In this document: in pieces, positions 1 through 6,998 of the stretch
How positions within the stretch are numbered: position 1 is the first letter of the stretch
Layout: each line of letters begins with the position of its first letter
Assembly (NCBI GenBank): GCA_029934735.1
Contig: JAOZLR010000049.1
Coordinates: 1 to 12,311 of the forward strand
Source: Bacteroidales bacterium
GTDB lineage: Bacteria > Bacteroidota > Bacteroidia > Bacteroidales > JAADJA01
Length of the DNA: 12,311 nt
Reading direction: 5' to 3'
Translations under genes and position numbers: made by a program
The notes under the pieces: generated by a model
What the model was told of the DNA's origin: nothing
Database searches by the model: none
Seen by the model: only the letters and a program-made list of their open reading frames with translations

Positions 1-1319
1 CCGTCAAAATCACCTGAACTCATCATCAGCAGGTTTTTGTTTTTCCAATCAATCTTCAATAGGTCATTTAACAATTTTGATGAATCGGTATAAACTTCAA
101 TTGCAGGATTATCGAATGCTTCCTTAACCTGCTCCTTTGTTATTGCAGGCAGACGCTTCAGCCTGATTGCATGAGGGTTAAAATAGACTTTTGGGATGTC
201 AACACTATCCATACATCCTTTGTAGTGGTTTAGAAACTTTTCGCTAAGACTGCTATATGTGTGAAGCTCAATACAGCTTACAAGTTGTCTGTCAGGAAAT
301 TGCTGCTTAACAGCATTGTTTGTGGCTATTAGTTTTGATGGTGAGTGGGCAAAATCTTTAAAAACTGTTGTAAACTCATTTTTTGCAACCAGCTCAAGTC
401 TTTTAGATGCACCTGAAAAAGATGAAATTGCCTCAAAAAAATCATTATCATTAATGCCGAGTTCATTGCACACCAGCCTTGCACCGTTAATATTCATAAG
501 ATTATGCTCGCCAAATACTTTCAGCGGAATTTTTTCGCCGTTATTTATTATGTATGTGATTCCGTTTTCGATAATGTGATTTGGAATGGCGTAGGGGAGT
601 CTTATTATGTCTTTCCGGGCAGACTCTCCTATTTTACTGACATTTTCATCCTCTTCACAGTATATCAAAGAACCATTTGTAGCAATTTCATTTGAGAAAA
701 TTCTGAACTGTTCAACATAATTTTCAAAAGTGGGGAAAACATTGATGTGGTCCCAGGCAATTCCGCTAATAAGTGCGATGTCCGGTTTGTATAGATGGAA
801 TTTTGGCCGGCGGTCGATAGGCGAAGTAAGGTACTCATCACCTTCGAGCACTATTATGCCTGCATCCTTTGTTAGCTTAACCATTACTTCAAAACCTTCA
901 AGCTGAGCTCCAACCATATAATCGCAATTAATGCCCCTGTGTTGTAAAACGTGAAGTATCATTGAGGTTATTGTCGTTTTTCCGTGGCTTCCGCCAATTA
1001 CCACTCGCTTTTTGTCTTTCGATTGCTCGTATAAATATTCAGGGTATGAAAAGATTTTTATTCCCAGTTCTTCTGCTTTTTTTAGCTCGGGATTGTCTTT
1101 CTTTGCATGCATTCCAAGAATAACTGCGTCAAGGCCGGAATGTATCCTCTCAGGGTACCAGCCTTCAGACTCAGGTAGTAAACCGTATTTTTCCAACCTT
1201 CCTTTAGAGGGTTCAAAAATCTCATCATCCGAGCCTGTTACCTTGTAGCCCTTTTTGTGCAATGCTATCGCCAGATTGTGCATTGCGCTTCCACCAATTG
1301 CAATAAAGTGAACTTTCAT
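1..1319 (-). CDS. mpl: Mpl/MurC-type muropeptide ligase (UDP-N-acetylmuramate:tripeptide ligase-like), 3' end beyond window
   Basis: This is a Mur ligase family protein. It is open from the ATG at 1317-1319 to the left window edge (439 codons plus two bases, no stop), so only the extreme C-terminus is missing. It starts MKVHFIAIGGSAMHNLA, a Rossmann-like N-terminal Mur domain with the usual Gly-rich turn at residues 9-10. The ATP-binding P-loop GGSHGKTT lies at about 109-116. The central domain has LEGDEY (158-163) and GEHNLMNINGA (270-280), followed by the C-terminal-domain signature KDFAHSP (321-327), and the end MSSGDFDG matches the Mpl-type end. Mpl ligates recovered L-Ala-gamma-D-Glu-mesoDAP to UDP-MurNAc in cytoplasmic murein recycling; Bacteroidota homologues are often labelled 'peptidoglycan synthetase'. 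The DFAH motif and C-terminus favour Mpl over MurC, but substrate specificity is inferred. The gene is divergent from cysH. Confidence 0.85.
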   Translation of the reverse strand, partial: MKVHFIAIGGSAMHNLAIALHKKGYKVTGSDDEIFEPSKGRLEKYGLLPESEGWYPERIHSGLDAVILGMHAKKDNPELKKAEELGIKIFSYPEYLYEQSKDKKRVVIGGSHGKTTITSMILHVLQHRGINCDYMVGAQLEGFEVMVKLTKDAGIIVLEGDEYLTSPIDRRPKFHLYKPDIALISGIAWDHINVFPTFENYVEQFRIFSNEIATNGSLIYCEEDENVSKIGESARKDIIRLPYAIPNHIIENGITYIINNGEKIPLKVFGEHNLMNINGARLVCNELGINDNDFFEAISSFSGASKRLELVAKNEFTTVFKDFAHSPSKLIATNNAVKQQFPDRQLVSCIELHTYSSLSEKFLNHYKGCMDSVDIPKVYFNPHAIRLKRLPAITKEQVKEAFDNPAIEVYTDSSKLLNDLLKIDWKNKNLLMMSSGDFD

Positions 1320-1373
1320 AAGCATCAATATTATTCAGTATTCAGTTATTTTTTTTCGAATAGAACCATTTTA

Positions 1374-1381
1374 CAAAAGTA
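1374..1381 (-). promoter_or_regulatory. Possible -7 promoter element (TACTTTTG) for the Mpl-like gene
   Basis: Read on the minus strand, TACTTTTG matches the Bacteroidota -7 consensus TAnnTTTG and sits about 54 bases before the start codon at 1319. I saw no TTTG at a suitable -33 distance; the nearest is 34 bases upstream. This is a consensus match only, and such short matches arise by chance in AT-rich DNA. Confidence 0.35.
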
Positions 1382-1474
1382 TGATTTATTGTCTGGTTTT
1401 TTGAGATATTATATTCAAAGTGCGAAAATTGTCGGGTTGTTAATAAATCTTTTTATTTGAATGAAATTTTGAAT

Positions 1475-1482
1475 TAAATTTG
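1475..1482 (+). promoter_or_regulatory. Possible -7 promoter element (TAAATTTG) for cysH
   Basis: TAAATTTG matches TAnnTTTG and ends only eight bases before the cysH ATG at 1491. A TTTG at 1456-1459 could act as -33, but the 15-base spacing is shorter than the usual ~19-20. If used, the transcript would be nearly leaderless. No Shine-Dalgarno sequence precedes the ATG, which fits either a leaderless mRNA or normal Bacteroidota initiation. Chance match is possible. Confidence 0.35.
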
Positions 1483-1490
1483 CAGATTGT

Positions 1491-2198
1491 ATGGTGGAAG
1501 TGGAGATTAAAGATTATTGTGACCGATTCAGGGGTGCCTCTCCTCAGGAAGTGCTTGAGTTTTTCCTGAGTGAGTTTAAGGGGCAAATTGCCTTTGCAAC
1601 GAGTCTTGGTCTGGAAGATCAGGTTCTAACACACATGATTACTTCCATTTCTCCTGATACAAAAATATTTACGCTTGATACCGGCAGGCTGTTCCCTGAG
1701 ACTTATGACCTTATTGACAAGACGAACAGCAGGTTCAGGATAAAATTAGATGTCTATTTTCCTGACACAGCTCATGTCGAGAAAATGGTAAAGGAAAAGG
1801 GGATAAACCTTTTTTATGAAAGTATTGAGAATCGAAAACTGTGCTGCCAGATTCGCAAGATAGAGCCTCTGCATCGTGCTATGGATGGCTTAGAAATGTG
1901 GATTACAGGCCTTCGCGGGGAACAGTCAACAACGCGACAAAACAATAAACTTATAGAGATAGATGAGAATAATCACGGACTGCTGAAGTTAAATCCATTA
2001 ATAAACTGGACAGAAAAGCAGGTTTGGGATTATTTGGAAGAATATGATATACCATTTAATGAGCTCCATAAGGCCGGATATCCAAGTATTGGTTGCCAGC
2101 CTTGCACACGAGCAATAAAGTCAAACGAAGATATACGTGCCGGCCGTTGGTGGTGGGAGCTGGAAAGTCACAAAGAGTGCGGTCTTCACGAAAGATAA
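1491..2198 (+). CDS. cysH: Assimilatory APS/PAPS reductase, [4Fe-4S] type
   Basis: A 235-residue protein of the CysH family, which reduces adenylyl sulfate (or phosphoadenylyl sulfate) to sulfite with electrons from thioredoxin, in cytoplasmic sulfate assimilation. Visible motifs are the substrate-binding segment TLDTGRLFPETY (61-72), TGLRGEQSTTRQ (139-150), paired cysteines C118-C119, and CxxC at C202/C205. The CC-x82-CxxC pattern is that of the Fe-S class, which prefers APS. The C-terminal ECGLH carries the catalytic C230. Length is normal for the family. The ATG at 1491 is the only reasonable start: an in-frame TGA lies at 1470-1472 and the next in-frame Met is residue 49. The usual partners cysD/cysN (sulfate adenylyltransferase) and sulfite reductase are not adjacent. 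APS rather than PAPS as substrate is an inference from the cysteines. Confidence 0.95.
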   Translation: MVEVEIKDYCDRFRGASPQEVLEFFLSEFKGQIAFATSLGLEDQVLTHMITSISPDTKIFTLDTGRLFPETYDLIDKTNSRFRIKLDVYFPDTAHVEKMVKEKGINLFYESIENRKLCCQIRKIEPLHRAMDGLEMWITGLRGEQSTTRQNNKLIEIDENNHGLLKLNPLINWTEKQVWDYLEEYDIPFNELHKAGYPSIGCQPCTRAIKSNEDIRAGRWWWELESHKECGLHER

Positions 2199-2240
2199 AA
2201 TAAAAATCCCCGATGGAAACATCGGGGATTTTTATTTTAT
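2195..2240. terminator. Bidirectional intrinsic terminator between convergent cysH and ilvE
   Basis: A perfect 21-bp inverted repeat (2195-2215 and 2220-2240) closes on a four-base GAAA loop (2216-2219). The core CCCCGATG/CATCGGGG is flanked by A-rich and T-rich tracts, so either strand has a GC stem followed by a U-rich tail. The stop codon of cysH (2196-2198) and that of ilvE (2237-2239) lie in opposite arms at mirrored positions and would pair with each other. This is a standard architecture for a shared terminator between convergent genes. Confidence 0.93.
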
Positions 2241-3256
2241 TCAATTATCAGATTCCACCCATGCTTATCTTCTATTTCACCCTCCTGAATTCCTTTTAAT
2301 GTTTGATACATTTTTGTTGATACCGGGCCAGGTTTCCCATCAGTACAATATTTATATTCTTGTCCTGTATCGCGGTCAACAATTCTTTTTATTGGAGAAA
2401 TCACAGCAGCAGTACCACAGGCTCCTACTTCATCAAACTCTTCAAGTTCTTCTTTCAGCACCGGGCGCAGTTCGACTTTCATCCCCATATCTTCAGCAAT
2501 TTGTCTGAGACTTTTATTTGTGATTGAACGGAGAATAGTTTTTGAATCGGGAGTAATATAACTGTTGCCTTTTATTCCAAAGAAATTGGCCGGACCTGCT
2601 TCATCAATATATTTGTTTTCTTTTGAATCAAGAAATAAAACAGTTGCAAAGCCCTCCTTTTTTGCTCTGTCTGCCGGTTGCAAACTTGCAGCATAGTTTC
2701 CGCCAACCTTATACTGACCTGTCCCGTGAGGAGCAGTTCTGTCAAAATCATGAATAATCTGTACATCAACAGGATTGAAACCCTCTTTAAAATATGGCCC
2801 GACAGGTCCGGCAAAAATCATAAACAAATATTCATCGGCAGGTTTAACACCAACTTGCGGACCTGAACCAATTGTAAGGGGACGTAAATACAATGCAGCC
2901 CCATGTCCCGGAGGAGGTATGTGCTTTTCATTCAGTTTTATAACTTTAATCATCATCTCTTTGAAAAGCTCCAGTGGAGGTTCTGCCATCATAATTCCCC
3001 TGCAGGATTTTTGCATCCTTTTGGCGTTTTCTTCCCAACGAAATACTCGAATTTTTCCGTCTTTCCCCCTGAATACTTTCATCCCCTCAAATGCTTCCTG
3101 TCCGTAATGTAATGCAGTAGCTGCAATATGAAGATTAATATATTCTGATTGTGAAATCTCTACATCACCCCATTTGCCGTTTCTGTAATAGCATCTTACA
3201 TTATAATCGGTTTTAAAATAACCAAATGGCAATGTGCCCCAGTCTATATTTTCCAT
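2237..3256 (-). CDS. ilvE: Branched-chain amino acid aminotransferase
   Basis: A 339-residue fold-type IV PLP enzyme, which reversibly transfers the amino group between Leu/Ile/Val and 2-oxoglutarate in the last step of branched-chain amino acid synthesis. Length and motifs match the longer BCAT group that also includes the eukaryotic enzymes. Visible features are the N-terminal ALHYGQEAFEGMK (48-60), the RPL(T) segment (125-128), the PLP-lysine region GQYKVGGNYAAS with K183, the DEAGPANFFGI cofactor motif (218-228, E219), and GTAAVISPI (281-289). The start ATG (3254-3256) gives MENIDWGTLPFGYFKTDYN, the normal N-terminus of the group. The 123-base upstream gap shows no TAnnTTTG element, so its promoter is not apparent. 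It may have its own atypical promoter or receive readthrough from the cco cluster. Confidence 0.96.
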   Translation of the reverse strand: MENIDWGTLPFGYFKTDYNVRCYYRNGKWGDVEISQSEYINLHIAATALHYGQEAFEGMKVFRGKDGKIRVFRWEENAKRMQKSCRGIMMAEPPLELFKEMMIKVIKLNEKHIPPPGHGAALYLRPLTIGSGPQVGVKPADEYLFMIFAGPVGPYFKEGFNPVDVQIIHDFDRTAPHGTGQYKVGGNYAASLQPADRAKKEGFATVLFLDSKENKYIDEAGPANFFGIKGNSYITPDSKTILRSITNKSLRQIAEDMGMKVELRPVLKEELEEFDEVGACGTAAVISPIKRIVDRDTGQEYKYCTDGKPGPVSTKMYQTLKGIQEGEIEDKHGWNLIIE

Positions 3257-3379
3257 TATTTTATATTTTTTTGTTTAACAATCTTTGATTTTTTGAACAG
3301 GGCTAAATTATAAAGAATAGTTTATTTACCGACTATTGAAATGAGAATAAATTTATTATTTTTGATAAAAATTTGCTAA

Positions 3380-4099
3380 TCAATGCATCATCATCTTTTC
3401 GTGTGGTACTAACATCTTTTCAGGAGGACTGACATAAGGTATCCCAAGGTGAAGACCACGAAGGATAAACAGAATTCCGATGATAATAATAAATACCGGT
3501 ATTACTTTTCTGATTTTGTTTCGCATGCCAATGCTTATTGTGTGGCCAATCAGGTTAAGACTGAGCATAATAGGAATGGTTCCAATACCAAAAAGTACCA
3601 TATAAATTGAGCCTGACAGAATACTTCCGCTAACAATAGCAAGAGCAATGGCAGCATATACCGGTCCGCAGGGCAAAAGCCCGTTTAGTAATCCGATAAA
3701 AAAAAGTGACGGATACGTGCTCTTTTTAAAAAGCTTACGGAATGCAGAAATCATTTTTCCGACATAAGAGTACATAATACGGTCGATATATTGCTTTTGA
3801 TGGAATAATACAGGAAAGAGTACAGAAAGAATCATTAGTATTCCAACAATGATAGATACCCATGATTGAAAACCTGACATTTTAAAACCCTTACCAAGCA
3901 ATCCAAAAATTGCACCTAAAAAGCCGTAGGTTATTGTTCTGCCAAAATTATAGAGCAGGCTGCTTGTCACTTTTGAGTACCAGGTATTCCTTTTTAGTGG
4001 TAATGCAATAGCAATAGGGCCGCACATGCCAATGCAATGGAAGCTTGTGAAAAATCCAAAAACAAGAGCGGCTATGTAAAATTCAAGATTTCCTGTCAT
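3380..4099 (-). CDS. TauE/SafE-family (DsbD_2-like) membrane protein of the cbb3 oxidase cluster
   Basis: A 239-residue polytopic membrane protein with about six hydrophobic segments (roughly 7-32, 50-70, 78-98, 130-155, 160-185, 198-215). Two cysteine motifs mark the DsbD/CcdA-related transmembrane family usually labelled 'sulfite exporter TauE/SafE': HCIGMCGP (21-28) and LLPCGPVYAA (141-150). Homologues commonly lie at the end of ccoNOQP-ccoGHIS clusters, as here, and are thought to help copper or thiol handling for oxidase assembly. The label 'sulfite exporter' is probably misleading in this context. The C-terminal tail (about 226-239) holds four Met and two His and ends EKMMMH, suggesting metal binding (inference). 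It begins 49 bases after ccoH and is probably cotranscribed with it. Confidence 0.85.
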   Translation of the reverse strand: MTGNLEFYIAALVFGFFTSFHCIGMCGPIAIALPLKRNTWYSKVTSSLLYNFGRTITYGFLGAIFGLLGKGFKMSGFQSWVSIIVGILMILSVLFPVLFHQKQYIDRIMYSYVGKMISAFRKLFKKSTYPSLFFIGLLNGLLPCGPVYAAIALAIVSGSILSGSIYMVLFGIGTIPIMLSLNLIGHTISIGMRNKIRKVIPVFIIIIGILFILRGLHLGIPYVSPPEKMLVPHEKMMMH

Positions 4100-4148
4100 T
4101 AAGTTGTGTTTTAATGTGCCAAGTCATTACCTGGCTTAACTTTACTGG

Positions 4149-4598
4149 TTAGTTTACATAAATCCCATCTTCCTGATAATATCCCGCATCTCCATATTTA
4201 TAATCAATCTTCACGATATATTTTCCTGTATGGAGTTTTTCAATTGGAATGCTAATGCGTCCGGTTGTGTCAGGGTTTATGCGGATATTAATATCAAAGT
4301 CAGGGTTAGAAGGGCGGTATATTTGAATAGTACCCTCAATACTATCAGGGTTGAAGAAGGTCTGAAATGTTATTGAAAGATATCTTTGACCAAGTTCAAT
4401 CTTAATTTTTTCTTCCAGATTTTTTGCATTTGCCTTCTTATCTAACTTTTTCTGATATTCCAATGACTTTTGGTAATATTCATCTTCAACAAGTGGATTA
4501 TCCTGAAGGGTAGTCATATAGAAAAAGATACTTAGCATTGTCATAAACAAAGCAGTAGCAATAAACAGTTTTGTTCCCCAGTTCCATTTTATTTTCAT
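4149..4598 (-). CDS. ccoH: CcoH/FixH-like cbb3 oxidase assembly protein
   Basis: A 149-residue protein with one N-terminal membrane anchor (about 10-28) and a periplasmic domain predicted to be beta-rich. The segment NPLVEDEYYQKSLEYQ just after the anchor is the FixH-family signature (family knowledge: L-V-x-x-D/E-Y-Y-x-x-x-L-x-Y). FixH/CcoH assists assembly and stability of the cbb3 oxidase and is encoded next to ccoG in most clusters, as here. The start MKIKWNWGTKLF is typical for Bacteroidota members. It follows ccoG by 52 bases that contain a hairpin. Confidence 0.9.
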   Translation of the reverse strand: MKIKWNWGTKLFIATALFMTMLSIFFYMTTLQDNPLVEDEYYQKSLEYQKKLDKKANAKNLEEKIKIELGQRYLSITFQTFFNPDSIEGTIQIYRPSNPDFDINIRINPDTTGRISIPIEKLHTGKYIVKIDYKYGDAGYYQEDGIYVN

Positions 4599-4612
4599 AC
4601 TAAATGAAATTT

Positions 4613-4645
4613 AATCACAGTAGTATAACAAAGACTGCTGTGATT
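4613..4645 (-). repeat. Hairpin-forming inverted repeat between ccoG and ccoH
   Basis: Arms at 4613-4623 and 4635-4645 are complementary at ten of eleven positions, and the odd pair can form a G-U wobble on one strand. The loop is eleven bases. The hairpin starts just after the ccoG stop (4651-4653) and ends about 14 bases before the ccoH start codon. On the minus strand it is followed by a mixed A/T stretch rather than a T-run, so it is a weak terminator, and it may instead be an mRNA processing or stability element. Function is unknown. Confidence 0.55.
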
Positions 4646-4650
4646 TGTTA

Positions 4651-6066
4651 TTAATTAAGATTCCGTGGTGAAACAAATGTCACCTGATATTTATCAATTA
4701 GTTTGCCGTCAGTATATAATCCAAATGTTAGAAGTATATTTGGCGAAGTAAGTTGCGAGGTTTTCAATACAACCAGAAATTTGCTTTTACCGATTTCTCC
4801 CTTTTCGACTATAAGCTCATCAGACATCATAACTATTTCCCCTTCAGGGCTCAACAATTTAATCTCAACATTGTGAGTCTTACGAGTTTTATTTACCAAT
4901 TCAACCTCATAGATATTACTGTAGCTGGTTTCTCCATATTTTTGGAACAAAGTTCCTCGCTGTCGGAGTATTGTTGTCTCAAAGTCTGTTCTCATAAACA
5001 TCATCGTGCTAACGACACCAAGCAGAATGACAAGCACAATGGAATAGGCAATTGTTCTTGTGTTCCAGAGTTTATGTGTGTGCTCAGTAATTCCTTTTTC
5101 TGAATCTAATCTAATCAGGCCGCGAGGTTTGTTTATTCGGTCCATTACTGCATCGCAGGCATCAACGCAAGCAGTACAGTTAATACATTCTAATTGTGTT
5201 CCGTTACGTATATCAATTCCTGTTGGACAAACAACCACACAACTTTTACAGTCGATACAATCACCCATTGATGATTTTTCTTTGCTTTTAAGAGGATTGT
5301 GTTTCCCGCGTGGTTCACCCCTTATATAATCGTACGCCACAATTATTGATTTGTCATCAAGCAGTGTCCCTTGTAGTCTTCCATACGGACAGGCAATTGT
5401 ACAAACCTGCTCACGAAAAAAGGCAAAAATAAAATAGATTGCCCCTGCAAATATCAATAAACCAATAAGGAATGAGGTATGAGAGCTAATATCTGCAAAA
5501 TACGAATTAAGTGTAGCAAGGCTGATAACATATGCCGCTGTAGTATATGCAATGGCAAAAGCCATTAAATAAAATATGACCTGCTTTAATGACTTTTTCC
5601 AAATCTTTTCAAAATCCCACTTCTGTCTGTCTAATTTTTTTTGTTTGTTGTAGTCACCTTCGATCATATACTCAACTTGCCTGAAGAAGAACTCCATAAA
5701 GACAGTTTGCGGGCAGCCCCAACCACACCATAATCGGCCATAAACAACAGTAAACAGGATTATAAAGACAATAAATGTGATTAGTGATAATACTAAAAGA
5801 TGAAAATCCTGTGGCCAGAATATTGCACCGAAAATAATAAACTTACGTTCAAGCACGTCAAAAAGAAAAATAGGATCACCCTTATATGATATAAAAGGTC
5901 CGATAAAAAAGATTAACAGTAGAAAAAATGAAAATACTTTTCTATAATTATAGAATTTTCCCTTAGGTTTTTTAGGATATATCCAAATTCTTTTGCCATC
6001 ATCACTAACCGTTGTTAACTTATCTCTGAAGGAGCCATGATGACCTTCACCATTTATATCACTCAT
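4651..6066 (-). CDS. ccoG: CcoG (FixG/RdxA), cbb3 oxidase accessory polyferredoxin
   Basis: A 471-residue inner-membrane ferredoxin that, in studied bacteria, reduces Cu(II) to Cu(I) for insertion into the CuB site of cbb3 oxidase. It has about five membrane segments: roughly 44-61, 87-109, 162-186, 198-217 and 338-358. The first cysteine pairs are CGWGCPQ (C114, C118) and CTIACPYGR (C222, C226). Two classical 4Fe-4S motifs follow: CIDCKSCVVVCP (C270, 273, 276, 280) and CINCTACVDAC (C294, 297, 300, 304). After the last membrane segment comes a periplasmic Ig-like FixG C-terminal domain (about 375-471). All expected cysteines are present and length is normal. It begins about 100 bases after ccoP and is separated from it by a terminator, so it probably heads its own unit with ccoH and the SafE-like gene. 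Confidence 0.97.
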   Translation of the reverse strand: MSDINGEGHHGSFRDKLTTVSDDGKRIWIYPKKPKGKFYNYRKVFSFFLLLIFFIGPFISYKGDPIFLFDVLERKFIIFGAIFWPQDFHLLVLSLITFIVFIILFTVVYGRLWCGWGCPQTVFMEFFFRQVEYMIEGDYNKQKKLDRQKWDFEKIWKKSLKQVIFYLMAFAIAYTTAAYVISLATLNSYFADISSHTSFLIGLLIFAGAIYFIFAFFREQVCTIACPYGRLQGTLLDDKSIIVAYDYIRGEPRGKHNPLKSKEKSSMGDCIDCKSCVVVCPTGIDIRNGTQLECINCTACVDACDAVMDRINKPRGLIRLDSEKGITEHTHKLWNTRTIAYSIVLVILLGVVSTMMFMRTDFETTILRQRGTLFQKYGETSYSNIYEVELVNKTRKTHNVEIKLLSPEGEIVMMSDELIVEKGEIGKSKFLVVLKTSQLTSPNILLTFGLYTDGKLIDKYQVTFVSPRNLN

Positions 6067-6108
6067 ATCTATAATAATTAGTTGTATCCAATGTAATCTG
6101 ATATGGTC

Positions 6109-6145
6109 AAAAAATTTGGCTATGTGATTAATACCATAGCCAAAT
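6109..6145 (-). terminator. Intrinsic terminator after ccoP
   Basis: A perfect 11-bp inverted repeat (arms 6114-6124 and 6135-6145, core GGCTATG/CATAGCC) encloses a ten-base loop. Read leftward, the stem runs directly into a run of six or more T residues (6109-6114 on the plus strand are A). It lies about 20 bases after the ccoP stop codon and about 45 bases before ccoG starts, so it should end most ccoS-NO-Q-P transcripts. Confidence 0.85.
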
Positions 6146-6167
6146 AATCTTTAATAATTTGTATTAC

Positions 6168-6785
6168 CTAGTGTGGCCAATCCATTTTTTCTCCTTCCGG
6201 AGCTTTTGGGTTAGCCGGTGATGTGCCGTGCATTGTAATAATATAACTTAACACCTCAAGGTGCATAGTTGGAGAAAGCTGGGCTTTAAATGGAGTCATT
6301 CCCTTCTCAAGAACACCATCGCGCACTATTTTAAACATATCTTCCATAGAGTTACCATGAATCCAGTAATCATCAGCAAAATTCGGTCCAACAAGACCAC
6401 CGCCATCAGGTGTATGGCAAACAGCACAATTTTTATCATAAATATCTTTACCTGAGGCAATAGATGCGTCGTCGGTAAGAACTATTATTTCAAATGATGC
6501 TGCGTTAGCTTGCTGAGATGGAAGGCTTGCAACTTTTGCCATTTCCATTTCATACTCTTTGTTTTGATTCATATCATCCGATTTAAATACCCATAGCCTT
6601 ATCATATATATAACTCCAAATACGATAGTAATATAGAAAAGCCATTTCCACCAGGGTGGAAGGTCATTATCAAGTTCCTGAATGCCATCATATTCATGGT
6701 CAGCTAACAGGCGATCGTTTGTGAGAGTATCAATCTCATATTCTGGTTTTTGTATTTTATGTTTATTATTCTCATTATTTTCCAT
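6168..6785 (-). CDS. ccoP: cbb3 oxidase subunit III CcoP, single-heme form
   Basis: A 205-residue membrane-anchored c-type cytochrome that passes electrons to CcoO/CcoN. The N-terminal part has the CcoP motif YDGIQELDNDLPPWW (32-46), followed by one membrane helix (about 47-67) and a periplasmic cytochrome c domain. That domain holds one heme site, CAVCH (C120, C123, H124), and a probable axial Met at 163 in KGMTPF. Proteobacterial CcoP usually has two hemes; here only one CxxCH exists, a form common in Bacteroidota. It starts 11 bases after ccoQ in the same operon. Confidence 0.96.
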   Translation of the reverse strand: MENNENNKHKIQKPEYEIDTLTNDRLLADHEYDGIQELDNDLPPWWKWLFYITIVFGVIYMIRLWVFKSDDMNQNKEYEMEMAKVASLPSQQANAASFEIIVLTDDASIASGKDIYDKNCAVCHTPDGGGLVGPNFADDYWIHGNSMEDMFKIVRDGVLEKGMTPFKAQLSPTMHLEVLSYIITMHGTSPANPKAPEGEKMDWPH

Positions 6786-6796
6786 AACGATATTTT

Positions 6797-6991
6797 TTAA
6801 TTAGTTTTTGAAATTTCTTCATCACTATCATGAAGAGGCATGTTTTTATATTCGTCTATATCTTCTTTTTTCATCCTTAATACCCCAACAATAATAATAA
6901 CAAGTAATATAAAAAATAAAACTGTATTGATAGTTGAAATGTCAACCAGCCAGGGAACATTTTCTACGAATTCTGCAGCAATTTTTGACAT
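6797..6991 (-). CDS. ccoQ: CcoQ-like small cbb3 oxidase subunit
   Basis: A 64-residue protein with one membrane helix (about 20-39) and a charged cytoplasmic tail containing EYKNMPLHDSDEE, which resembles CcoQ/FixQ tails. CcoQ stabilises the association of CcoP with the CcoNO core. Identification rests on size, topology and position: 7 bases after ccoNO and 11 bases before ccoP. Small CcoQ proteins are poorly conserved, but the location leaves little doubt. Confidence 0.88.
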   Translation of the reverse strand: MSKIAAEFVENVPWLVDISTINTVLFFILLVIIIVGVLRMKKEDIDEYKNMPLHDSDEEISKTN

Positions 6992-6998
6992 TATATAA

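Noticed and set aside
316..1248. Several rightward open frames of 60-90 codons opposite the Mpl-like gene.
   Set aside because: The opposite strand holds a continuous Mur ligase frame with intact motifs; these are antisense shadows.
2572..2814. 80-codon leftward open frame inside ilvE, and similar short frames opposite or within ccoG, ccoNO and ccoI.
   Set aside because: All lie wholly inside strongly conserved genes in another frame and show no family resemblance.
3257..3379. The AT-rich gap between the SafE-like gene and ilvE, searched for a promoter or terminator; it has a TTGAT-N12-ATCAA arrangement near 3362-3383.
   Set aside because: No -7 match on the minus strand and no GC stem with a T-run; the spacing of the TTGAT/ATCAA pair does not fit an FNR site (N4) and it overlaps the end of the coding region.
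4118..4135. Small hairpin (six pairs with one wobble on the minus strand) between ccoH and the SafE-like gene.
   Set aside because: Short stem, no T-run after it in either direction; expected by chance.
6067..6110. TACATTGG before ccoG as a possible -7 element with TTTG upstream.
   Set aside because: It departs from TAnnTTTG and the 12-base spacing to TTTG is too short.
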